From: Firm-04 sp964479595
Lineage (GTDB): Bacteria; Bacillota; Clostridia; Oscillospirales; Ruminococcaceae
NCBI GenBank assembly: GCA_964479595.1
Contig: CAYZMU010000011.1
Location: forward strand, 1-38,481
DNA length: 38,481 nt
Direction: 5' to 3'
The translations under genes were made by a program, and so were the position numbers. Below are positions 31,645-38,481 of this stretch, one piece after another. Position 1 is the stretch's first letter; every line of letters begins with the position of its first letter. The notes beneath the pieces are model-generated. The model was not told the DNA's origin. It saw only the letters and a program-made list of their open reading frames with translations, and did not search any database.

Positions 31645-32591
31645 CTAGCTTCCCAGCACCAGCGCGTGCGCCAGCCCGAACCATTCCCGCACCACGTAGG
31701 TGGGGAGAAGATACCACGAGGTGCGCGCGGACGCGGCGGCGACTTCCGTAAAGCCCTGCCTGCGCGCGAAAAGCTGCGCGCGGCACTCATGGTAGCCGTC
31801 TGTCGCGATAAGAACGGGATCATCAAGCGAAATCCCTCGCTCCGTGAGGACTTCCTTAGAAAATTTAAGATTCTGGGCAGTCGTCGCGGAACGTTCCTCA
31901 AGAAGTATGCGTTCCGGTGAAATCCCGCGCTTCTGAAGTTCCCTCGCCATGCACGCCGCNNNNNNNNNNNNNNNNNNNNNNNNNNNNNNNNNNNNNNNNN
32001 NNNNNNNNNNNNNNNNNNNNNNNNNNNNNNNNNNNNNNNNNNNNNNNNNNNNNNNNNNNGTATGCGTTCCGGTGAAATCCCGCGCTTCTGAAGTTCCCTC
32101 GCCATGCACGCCGCCTCGGAAATCTCCTCATCAGTGCCCTTTCCGCCCGAAACAACCGCAATCATATCCTCATAACGCGAAAGCGCGTCGTACGCGGCGT
32201 CAATACGGCGCGAAAGCATCCTGCTGGGCGTTTCCCCGCGCACTTTGCAGCCAAGCACAATGATCGCTTTCGGCGTCTCCAGCGGCTTTTTGTGCGCGGC
32301 ACGCAGCATGAACGCGGAAAAGCCCAGACACAGCAGCCCCCCGCAGACAAGAATGCCGCCCGCGCTCACAATCAGAACCTTCCCCGTGCCTTTGCTCCAA
32401 AGCCTGTCAAGCCACGCGGAAAACGGGCGGTTGCAGGCGGCGAAAAGCACGAGGCAGACTCCCGCGAGCGCGCCCGCGACATTGCCGGAGTTGACAATCC
32501 CGAACGCTGCGGGAATCATGAAAATACACACGAGCGCCACGCCGCACAGCAGCAGAAACGCCCGCATGGGAACGCTCTCAACGCGCAGCAC
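31645..32591 (-). CDS. YdcF/SanA-like (DUF218) membrane protein, broken only by an assembly artefact
   Basis: A membrane protein with three N-terminal hydrophobic segments and a cytoplasmic or outer DUF218 domain (AIIVLGCKVRGETPSRMLSRRI, VVSGGKG, ERSATTAQNLKFS, ATDGYHECRAQLFARRQGF), a family implicated in envelope processes. As given, the frame breaks at the N gap. Removing the 100 N and one copy of the 55-bp repeat subtracts 155 bases and restores one continuous frame of 264 codons (263 residues). The first half ends KRGISPERI and continues LLEERSATT. I chose GTG 32591, with AGGAAGGGG 6 bases upstream, overlapping the malic enzyme end by 14 bp; ATG 32567 is the alternative with a weak Shine-Dalgarno. 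Confidence 0.85.
31905..31959. repeat. 55-bp direct repeat, left copy flanking gap 2
   Basis: These 55 bases are identical to 32060-32114 on the other side of the N run. An exact overlap of 55, a common assembler k-mer size, ending right at the gap indicates two contig ends that were not merged. Confidence 0.95.
31960..32059. other. Assembly gap 2 (100 N), probably spurious
   Basis: Exactly 100 unknown bases inside the YdcF-like gene. Because both flanks end in the same 55 bp and merging them restores the reading frame exactly, the true gap is almost certainly negative in length and no sequence is missing. Confidence 0.95.
32060..32114. repeat. 55-bp direct repeat, right copy flanking gap 2
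   Basis: Identical to 31905-31959; see that entry. It does not look like a biological duplication. Confidence 0.95.
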
Positions 32592-33756
32592 GCGCGACCC
32601 CTTCCTGAACAGCCGCGTTCGCCACGGCGGCGGCGACATTTTCCGCGACTTTCGGGTCAAAGGGATTCGGAATCACGACCTCGGGGGAGAGTTCGTCCGC
32701 GGAGACGCTGTCCGCGATGGCCACAGCGGCGGCGTATTTCATGCCCTCCGTGATGCTCGACGCGCGCACGGAAAGCGCGCCTTTGAAAATCCCCGGGAAC
32801 GCCAGTACATTGTTAATCTGATTGGGAAAATCACTTCTCCCCGTTCCGACCACAAACGCCCCCGCTTTCTTCGCCAAGTCCGGCATGATCTCCGGCGTAG
32901 GATTCGCCATCGCGAAAATGAAGGGCTTTTCGTTCATGGAGCGTACCATTTCTTCCGTCACCAGACCGGGCTTCGAAACGCCGATGAAAACGTCCGCGCC
33001 GCGCATGGCGTCCGCCAGTCCCCCGCGCAGGTGCCCCTGATTTGTGCGCAGCGACAGTTCCGTCAGCGCCTGGGAGGAGAAGGTATCTCCCGCGCAGACA
33101 ATGCCCTTGGAATTGAGCATGAGAATCTCCCGCACGCCGATGGAAAGCAGCATCTGCGCAATCGCGACCCCGGCGGCACCCGCGCCGTTGATGACAACCT
33201 TCAAGTCCGAAAGGCGCTTGCCGGAGAGCTTGGACGCGTTCATGATGGCCGCGGACGCGACAACCGCCGTTCCGTGCTGGTCGTCGTGAAACACGGGTAT
33301 GTCCAGCGTTTCCTTCAGACGGCGCTCGATTTCAAAGCAGCGCGGCGCGGAGATGTCTTCCAGATTGATGCCGCCGAAACTCCCCGCAATATGCGCTACC
33401 GTTTCGCAGAAAGCGTCCGGGTCCTTGGTGTCCACGCAGAGCGGAATCGCGTCCACACCGCCGAACTCCGAAAAAAGCGCGCACTTTCCTTCCATTACAG
33501 GCATCGCCGCGAGCGGGCCGATATCCCCCAGTCCCAAAACAGCCGACCCGTCCGTAATCACCGCCACCAGATTGTGCCGCCCGGTCAGGTCATAGGAGCG
33601 CGCGGGGTCCTTCTGTATTTCCAGACAGGGCTGCGCGACGCCCGGTGTGTAGGCAATCGAGAGCGCCTCGGCATCCTTGATGGGAACGCGGGAACGAATC
33701 GAGAGCTTCCCGCCCCATTCCTCGTGCGCTTGCAGCGCTTTTTGCATAATATCCAT
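32578..33756 (-). CDS. NAD(P)-dependent malic enzyme
   Basis: Oxidatively decarboxylates malate to pyruvate and CO2 with NAD or NADP. It is the short bacterial form of 392 residues without the C-terminal phosphotransacetylase domain. Catalytic Tyr is Y36 (AYTPGV) and catalytic Lys is K91 (VMEGK). Metal ligands are in NLEDI (132-136) and HDDQHGT (158-164). The dinucleotide loop is GAGAAG (191-196), followed by MANPTPEI and GRSDFPNQINN. The frame opens at ATG 33768, but that codon abuts the AAAGGA Shine-Dalgarno. ATG 33756, 12 bases from it, is more likely. It is the first gene of the five-gene minus-strand operon. Confidence 0.94.
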   Translation of the reverse strand: MDIMQKALQAHEEWGGKLSIRSRVPIKDAEALSIAYTPGVAQPCLEIQKDPARSYDLTGRHNLVAVITDGSAVLGLGDIGPLAAMPVMEGKCALFSEFGGVDAIPLCVDTKDPDAFCETVAHIAGSFGGINLEDISAPRCFEIERRLKETLDIPVFHDDQHGTAVVASAAIMNASKLSGKRLSDLKVVINGAGAAGVAIAQMLLSIGVREILMLNSKGIVCAGDTFSSQALTELSLRTNQGHLRGGLADAMRGADVFIGVSKPGLVTEEMVRSMNEKPFIFAMANPTPEIMPDLAKKAGAFVVGTGRSDFPNQINNVLAFPGIFKGALSVRASSITEGMKYAAAVAIADSVSADELSPEVVIPNPFDPKVAENVAAAVANAAVQEGVARAAR

Positions 33757-33789
33757 TCTGTGCAGCATTCCTTTCCCGATGATACTTCC

Positions 33790-33818
33790 ATTATACCATA
33801 TTGTCGCGAAATTTGCAA
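33790..33818 (-). promoter_or_regulatory. Promoter of the malic enzyme operon
   Basis: On the minus strand TTGCAA (33818-33813) and a perfect TATAAT (33795-33790) have a 17-bp spacer with TGG before the -10. It probably drives the whole run down to the GTPase-NYN gene. The LRR gene terminator ends only 6 bases upstream. Confidence 0.88.
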
Positions 33819-33824
33819 CCGCCC

Positions 33825-33856
33825 AAAAAAGACCGGCAGTCTGTGCCGGCCTTTTT
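33825..33856 (-). terminator. Terminator of the giant LRR gene
   Basis: On the minus strand GGCCGGCA (33851-33844) and TGCCGGTC (33838-33831) form an 8-bp stem with one G-U pair and a 5-base loop, followed by six T (33830-33825). It lies 9 bp beyond the LRR gene stop. Confidence 0.92.
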
Positions 33857-33864
33857 CATAAAAG

Positions 33865-36800
33865 TTAAATCCATGTGATTTGCGCGTTCGGGAAGCAGGC
33901 GTCCGCCTTCCCCGCCAAGGAGCTCGGAAGGGTAACGCGTTCCAGCGCCGTGCAGCCCTCAAAGGCTTCTTCCTCAATCTCCTCGACAGATGCCGGAACG
34001 GTAATCTCCGTCAGCGCGGCGCAATCGGCAAACGCGCCGTCGCAAATCTTCACGAGTGTCTTCGGGAAAACCACGCGGCACAGCTCGTCCAGACCCGCGC
34101 ACGCACCGGGACGAATCTCCGTGTAGCCCTCCGGGATGACGAGTTCCGCCTCATCATGATAGATCTTTCTGCGCAGTTTCGCGGTAAACCGTCCGTCCCC
34201 GACCACAGCGGGCAGCCAGTGCAGCGTGACGCTGTCCGCAAACAGACCCGCGCCCTCGAATTTCCTCGGCAGAGTCACTTCCTCCAGCGCGTCGCAGCCG
34301 TCAAAGGCGTCCTGCGCGATTTCGTCCACAGAAAGCGGAATGTAAACCTTGCGCAGCGCCGTGGAATCCGCAAAGGCGGCATTGTCAATTCGTTTGACCG
34401 TATCGGGCAGCACCAGTTCCTCCAGGTTTTCCAGAGCCGCGCAGGCGCCCGCGCGAATTACGGTGTAGCCGCTCGGGATACTGAATCCCGGCTCGCCATG
34501 ATAGTGCCGGCGGCATTCTTTTGCCGTGAAGCGGCCGTTTGCGGGAATTTCCGGCTTTGGGGGTTCAGGTTTGGTTTCCTCAACGGGTTCCGGTGCGGTT
34601 TCCTCAACGGGTTCGGGCTCGGTTTCCTCAATCGGTTCGGGCTCGGTTTCCTCAATCGGTTCGGGCTCGCTTTCCTCAATCGGTTCGGGTTCAATTGCCT
34701 CAACAGGTTCGGGCTCGGCTGCCTCAACAGGTTCCGGCACGGTTTCCTCAATCGGCTCGGGCTCAATTGCCTCAACAGGTTCCGGCACGGTTTCCTCAAT
34801 CGGTTCCGGCTCGCTCTCCTCAACGGGTTCCGGCGCGGTTTCCTCAATCGGCTCGGTCTCAATTGCCTCAACAGGTTCCGGCACGGTTTCCTCAATCGGC
34901 TCGGGCTGCTTCTCCGGATTCGGCATATTCGGGAAGAGTGCCGCGGATAGCGCGCTCTGCGGCGGACGAATCCCCATGCGTTCCTCCACACGGCGGGATT
35001 CCTGCAGATCATGCTGTGCTTTTTCATTCGGATGAGAGCCGAAAATCGATTCCGCGAGCGCGTCCAAGTCCATCTGCGAGAGATCCGGCTCTTCCTCCGC
35101 CTCAGCAGGTTTTTGCGTCACCGCAACCGTTTCCTCCGACACCGTAAACGGTTCTTCTGTCAGCGTAAACGATTTTGCCGGCGCTTCAGGCGTCTCAACA
35201 GATTCTTCCGCTACCTCAGTGGGTTCTTCCACTACTTCAACGGGCTCTTCTTCCGCCCCAGCAAGTTCTTCCTCCGCCTCAATCGGCTCTTCTGTTACCT
35301 CAAGGGATTCTTGAGCCGCCGCAACGGGCTCCTCAACCGTTTCAATGGACTCTTCTTCCGCCTCGGTCGGTTCCTCTGCCGTTTCAAGCGGTTCTTCAAC
35401 TGTCTCAACAGGCTCTTCCACAATTTCTGCGAGCTCTTCCGTCACCGCGACGGGTTCTTCAACCGTTTCGACAGGTTCTTCTGTTACTGCAACCGGTTCC
35501 TCTGCAGTTTCAACAGATTCTTCTGCCACCTCAGCGGGTTCTTCGCCTTCCTCAGCGGGCTCTTCTTTCGCCTCAGCGGGCTCTTCTTTCGCCTCAGCGG
35601 GTTCTTCGCCTTCCTCAGCGGGCTCTTCTTTCGCCTCTACCGGCTCCTCAACCGCCTCGGCAGGTTCCTCAACCGTTTCGGCAGGTTCTTCTGTCTCTTC
35701 AACAGGCTCTTCAGCAACCGCAACTGGTTCTTCAACCGTTTCAACAGGCTCTTCGGCTACCTCAGCAGGTTCTTCTTCCACCTCAGCGGGTTCCTCAACC
35801 GTTTCGGCAGGTTCTTCCGCAGTTTCAACAGGCTCTTCAACTGTTTCGACAGGTTCTTCAACTGTTTCAACTGGCTCTTCGGCTGCCTCAGCAGGCTCTT
35901 CTATCACTTCGGGGGTCTCGGGGCTCCACTCAATCCGGATTCCGGGGAGGTCACGCCGCAAAATCTCCGCGCTTTCCTCCAGCCGCTGCGGCATCACAAT
36001 CGTTTCCAGACCCGTACAGCCCACAAACGCGTGCTCGCCCAGATATTGCAGAGAGGAGGGGAAGACCACGCGCCTGAGATTCGCGCACTCCACGAACGCC
36101 TCCGACTCCACCGCCAGCAGACCTTCCGCACAGACAACCTCTTCCAAGTCCGGCAGCTGCACGAACGCGTAGGAGCCAATCATCCGCACGTCGCCGGAAG
36201 TCTCAAAACCGCGCAAATCCGACCTTCCGGAGATTCCGTGATACATATAGGACGCGACGACCGCGAAACCTTCCGGCACACGCATGACGCCGTCCTCAAT
36301 TTCCAAATCCGCCGCGTCGTTCGCGGAGAGAATGAACGGGGACTCGTGCAGCAGCTGCCGCACCCGCACCGCGCGGGCCGTGCCGAAATTCAGCAGCGCC
36401 TGCGGTCTTTGCATGAACAGCACCGCCGCCATATCACGGTCGAACGTCTCGGGCAGGAACACATCGCGCAGGCGCTGGCAGCCGCGGAAAGCGCCGTACT
36501 CAAACTCCGTGAGCGCCTTGGGGACAATCAGCGTGAGCAGACGCGTATTGCTCCCGAAGGTGTCGTCGCACAGACGCAGCACTCCCAGCGGGATTTCAAA
36601 CTTGGTCTGATTCGCCATGTCGGCAAACGCTCTCGGCGCGATATACGGGTGCGAACGCATCATGTCCAGACGCTGCGCGGCGTTGGCGCAGGAGGCGCTC
36701 ATCTCCGCGGTAAAGAGCCGCTGCGGCGGCACCTCAACATAGTCATTGCGCAGAAACTTCGCGAATACCTCAGAAAGCGCGCCTTCCTCCCTGTCGGCGG

Positions 36801-38481
36801 AATCCTCAAGCCACTGCACATTGCACTTGACAGGGCCGTCCAGAATGGCCTTCAGACGGGGTTCGAATTTCTTGGAGAGGCAAAGCGTCCCCAAACTTGT
36901 GCAGCCCGAAAGCGCGCAGTCGCCGATGCTTTCCACCGACTCCGGAATGCGCAGATTGACAAGCGCCGCGCAGTTAGAGAAGACGTTTTCGCCGATGGAT
37001 GTGAGCGTTTTGGGCAGGCGGATCTGCTCAAACCGGCACGGGTCGGAAAACGCGAAAGGTCCGATATACCGCACGGTATCCGGCAGCACCAGACGGAAAG
37101 GCCCGGTACAGCCCTTGAAGGCGTTCATGTCCACTATTTCCAGCCCGTCGGGAATCACAATATGCATGACCGACTCCAGCCCGTCAAACGCCTGTGCGGC
37201 CACACGGCGGACCGAACGCGGCAGATAGAGTGTCTGCAGCACGTGCTCAGGCTCGTCCTTGCGCGGGTCAAATACGGCGACTTTGGGGCCGATTGTCGTG
37301 ATGCCCTCCGGAATGCGCAGCTCGTGGCTCTGCACTGTGAGTTTCCGCGCTTTGGCGGGTGTCAGAACGTCGTCGCTGCGCTCCATGACTTCCTCAACTG
37401 TCAGCACTTTTGCCTTGGAGAAGACGTTCTTCTTGGGCCAGTGCAGCTTGACCTCCGGGCGGAACAGGAAATATTCCATCGCTCTGCGCTCAGGGAAACC
37501 CTCCGCCAAATAGACGTCCGTTAAGTGCGAGCAGCCGCTGAAAGCGTCCGGCTCGACTTCCGTCAGGGAATTGGGCAGCTCCAGCGCCAGCAGACGCGGA
37601 GAATCCCAGAACGCCTGCGTTTCCACCCTGCGCACGCCTTCCGGAATCTCAAAGCGCTCTCCGCCTTCCGAGCCTACGAAAGCTCTGCTGGCGATGACGG
37701 TGAATTCTTTCAAAGCGGCGCTGCGTTCCTTCGGTCCGGGCAGTCTCTTGGTGTCCTCGTGGGTATAAACGCGGTCGGACGCGGGATACGCGCCGGTATG
37801 CACAGGCACGAGCGAGAGACGGTTATCAAACTCGGCGGACGGACTTTTCACAGCGGGACGTTTCCGCGCGGGACGTGTCTGCGAAGGCGGCGGCGCAACG
37901 GGTTGTTCCGCGGGCGCGTTCTGCTCCGTGACAGCGGGCTGCGGCGTGACAGCGGGCTGTGTTATGGGCGCTGGCTGTTCGGAAGAGGCGGTCGGCGGCG
38001 CGGCGGGCTGTTCCGCGGGCGCGTTCTGCTCCTCGACCGCAGGCTTTTCCGTGACAGAGGGCTGCGGCGGCACAAGCGGTGTCGCGACAAAAGACTGCTC
38101 CTCAACAACGGACAAATCTTGCGCGACGGGCTGTTCCGCAGCAGCGGACTGCTCCTTTGCGAGCGCCGCCTGTTTCTCGAGTTCCTCGACCTTTTTCTGC
38201 AGCGCGGTAAAGGCGTCCATCTTCTCCTGCAGTTCGGAGATCGCCTCGACTTTCTGCTGAATATCCGGGATGGCCTCCAGATTCTCCCGCATACCCGAAA
38301 TTGCCTCGGCATTCTCCTCGACCTTCTGCTGAATATCGGACATCGCGTCGACCTTCTGCTGGATATCCGGGATAGCCTCCAGATTCTCCCGCATACCCGA
38401 GATAGCCTCGACATTCTCCTGAATGCCGGACATCGCGTCGACCTTCTGCTGGATATCCGGGATAGCCTCCAGATTCTCCCG
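33865..38481 (-). CDS. Giant BspA-type leucine-rich-repeat protein with coiled coil and acidic repeats, 5' end outside window
   Basis: The visible 1538 residues run open to the window edge. Layout, counted from the edge: heptad-rich coiled coil (1-105) with a repeated RENLEAIPDIQQKV block, Pro/Ala/Gln-rich linker (about 110-227), a long LRR_5 (BspA/Treponema-type) region (about 255-848), an acidic array of 34 seven-residue units (861-1098), a spacer of about 95 residues, a second array of 14 eight-residue PEPxEExx units (1193-1304), and a C-terminal LRR_5 block (1305-1538). LRR units show the usual pattern, e.g. IPESVESIGDCALSGCTSL. I see no membrane helix, sortase signal or dockerin in the visible part. 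LRR_5 proteins are often surface adhesins, but any signal peptide would lie outside the window. It has its own terminator. Confidence 0.88.
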   Translation of the reverse strand, partial: RENLEAIPDIQQKVDAMSGIQENVEAISGMRENLEAIPDIQQKVDAMSDIQQKVEENAEAISGMRENLEAIPDIQQKVEAISELQEKMDAFTALQKKVEELEKQAALAKEQSAAAEQPVAQDLSVVEEQSFVATPLVPPQPSVTEKPAVEEQNAPAEQPAAPPTASSEQPAPITQPAVTPQPAVTEQNAPAEQPVAPPPSQTRPARKRPAVKSPSAEFDNRLSLVPVHTGAYPASDRVYTHEDTKRLPGPKERSAALKEFTVIASRAFVGSEGGERFEIPEGVRRVETQAFWDSPRLLALELPNSLTEVEPDAFSGCSHLTDVYLAEGFPERRAMEYFLFRPEVKLHWPKKNVFSKAKVLTVEEVMERSDDVLTPAKARKLTVQSHELRIPEGITTIGPKVAVFDPRKDEPEHVLQTLYLPRSVRRVAAQAFDGLESVMHIVIPDGLEIVDMNAFKGCTGPFRLVLPDTVRYIGPFAFSDPCRFEQIRLPKTLTSIGENVFSNCAALVNLRIPESVESIGDCALSGCTSLGTLCLSKKFEPRLKAILDGPVKCNVQWLEDSADREEGALSEVFAKFLRNDYVEVPPQRLFTAEMSASCANAAQRLDMMRSHPYIAPRAFADMANQTKFEIPLGVLRLCDDTFGSNTRLLTLIVPKALTEFEYGAFRGCQRLRDVFLPETFDRDMAAVLFMQRPQALLNFGTARAVRVRQLLHESPFILSANDAADLEIEDGVMRVPEGFAVVASYMYHGISGRSDLRGFETSGDVRMIGSYAFVQLPDLEEVVCAEGLLAVESEAFVECANLRRVVFPSSLQYLGEHAFVGCTGLETIVMPQRLEESAEILRRDLPGIRIEWSPETPEVIEEPAEAAEEPVETVEEPVETVEEPVETAEEPAETVEEPAEVEEEPAEVAEEPVETVEEPVAVAEEPVEETEEPAETVEEPAEAVEEPVEAKEEPAEEGEEPAEAKEEPAEAKEEPAEEGEEPAEVAEESVETAEEPVAVTEEPVETVEEPVAVTEELAEIVEEPVETVEEPLETAEEPTEAEEESIETVEEPVAAAQESLEVTEEPIEAEEELAGAEEEPVEVVEEPTEVAEESVETPEAPAKSFTLTEEPFTVSEETVAVTQKPAEAEEEPDLSQMDLDALAESIFGSHPNEKAQHDLQESRRVEERMGIRPPQSALSAALFPNMPNPEKQPEPIEETVPEPVEAIETEPIEETAPEPVEESEPEPIEETVPEPVEAIEPEPIEETVPEPVEAAEPEPVEAIEPEPIEESEPEPIEETEPEPIEETEPEPVEETAPEPVEETKPEPPKPEIPANGRFTAKECRRHYHGEPGFSIPSGYTVIRAGACAALENLEELVLPDTVKRIDNAAFADSTALRKVYIPLSVDEIAQDAFDGCDALEEVTLPRKFEGAGLFADSVTLHWLPAVVGDGRFTAKLRRKIYHDEAELVIPEGYTEIRPGACAGLDELCRVVFPKTLVKICDGAFADCAALTEITVPASVEEIEEEAFEGCTALERVTLPSSLAGKADACFPNAQITWI
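34570..34905 (-). repeat. Coding array of 14 eight-residue (24-bp) repeats
   Basis: Within the LRR protein, 14 contiguous units of the form PEP[IV]E[EA]xx with no phase break (336 bp). DNA units are near-identical, with the same codons in most copies, suggesting recent expansion. It is translated as an acidic Pro/Glu stalk. Confidence 0.93.
35188..35901 (-). repeat. Coding array of 34 seven-residue (21-bp) repeats
   Basis: Within the LRR protein, 34 contiguous units of the form EEPxExx (714 bp) keep perfect 21-bp phase. Units are more diverged towards the C-terminal side (35188-35400), where EES, QES and EEL variants appear, and more uniform towards 35901. It is probably an extended, highly acidic spacer. 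Confidence 0.93.
38161..38481 (-). repeat. Coiled-coil repeats at the window edge
   Basis: The 14-residue block RENLEAIPDIQQKV occurs three times, starting at 38481, 38391 and 38289 (30 and 34 residues apart), with DNA nearly identical between copies. Hydrophobic residues fall 3-4 apart, as in a coiled coil. The array probably continues beyond the window. Confidence 0.85.

Noticed and set aside
31905..32114. Target-site or mobile-element duplication around the N gap
   Set aside because: The exact 55-bp overlap at contig ends and restoration of the reading frame indicate an assembly artefact.
35188..35901. CRISPR-like regularly spaced repeats
   Set aside because: The units are contiguous 21-bp repeats with no spacers, in frame within a long coding sequence.
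35011..37524. 837-codon open frame opposite the LRR gene
   Set aside because: Its Phe/Arg-rich repeat protein is simply the complement of the acidic repeats.
1..38481. tRNA genes, insertion sequences, prophage or plasmid genes
   Set aside because: No cloverleaf sequences, transposases, integrases or phage genes were recognised in any intergenic or coding region.

Overview
The window is high-GC bacterial DNA that reads like a cellulose-degrading, cellulosome-forming clostridial organism, most likely a Ruminococcus-like member of the Oscillospiria. The evidence is a GH9-CBM3c cellulase, a secreted cohesin protein, a secreted dockerin protein, a lipoprotein with cohesin-like segments, a BspA-type leucine-rich-repeat giant, and a dgt-dnaG-rpoD cluster. 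Vegetative promoters are easy to see: nine sigma-A-type sites, all with 17-bp spacers and several with a TGn extension before the -10. The sequence comes from a draft assembly. It carries two 100-N gaps, and one of these is demonstrably spurious because 55 bp is duplicated on either side.

Layout. 1-2405 (-): 5' two thirds of a GH9 cellulase. 2507-4582 (-): a three-gene Y-family polymerase cassette behind a promoter that contains a LexA-like box. 4717-10775 (-): small export protein, dGTPase, DNA primase, housekeeping sigma factor and two unknown membrane proteins. 11132-14725 (+): an ABC-2 exporter (ATPase plus two permeases). 14838-15758 (+): lipoprotein with cohesin-like halves in an unusual order. 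16006-17688 (+): rpsB-tsf. 17886-18412 (+): secreted cohesin protein cut by gap 1. 18675-23045 (+): glyA, CPA2-type antiporter, maf, prfB. 23152-27328 (+): ECF sigma factor, membrane-anchored putative anti-sigma factor and a large secreted dockerin protein, in one tightly coupled unit. 27398-33756 (-): malic enzyme, YdcF-like protein, ACT-domain protein, DUF711 protein and an EF-G/Tet-like GTPase fused to a NYN nuclease domain, closely packed and probably one operon. 33865-38481 (-): giant LRR protein with three kinds of internal repeats, running off the right edge.

How the parts fit. The cellulase, cohesin and dockerin proteins belong to extracellular plant-fibre breakdown. The ECF sigma/anti-sigma pair next to the dockerin gene suggests a sensor circuit tied to that machinery, analogous in logic to but different in family from the SigI/RsgI system of Clostridium thermocellum. 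The most novel-looking protein is the GTPase-NYN fusion. It joins a ribosome-binding translational GTPase of the tetracycline-protection type, without the tetracycline-displacing loop residues, to a domain related to YacP/Rae1, the ribosome A-site mRNA endonuclease of Bacillus subtilis. That combination suggests a one-polypeptide ribosome-associated mRNA cleavage or rescue factor.
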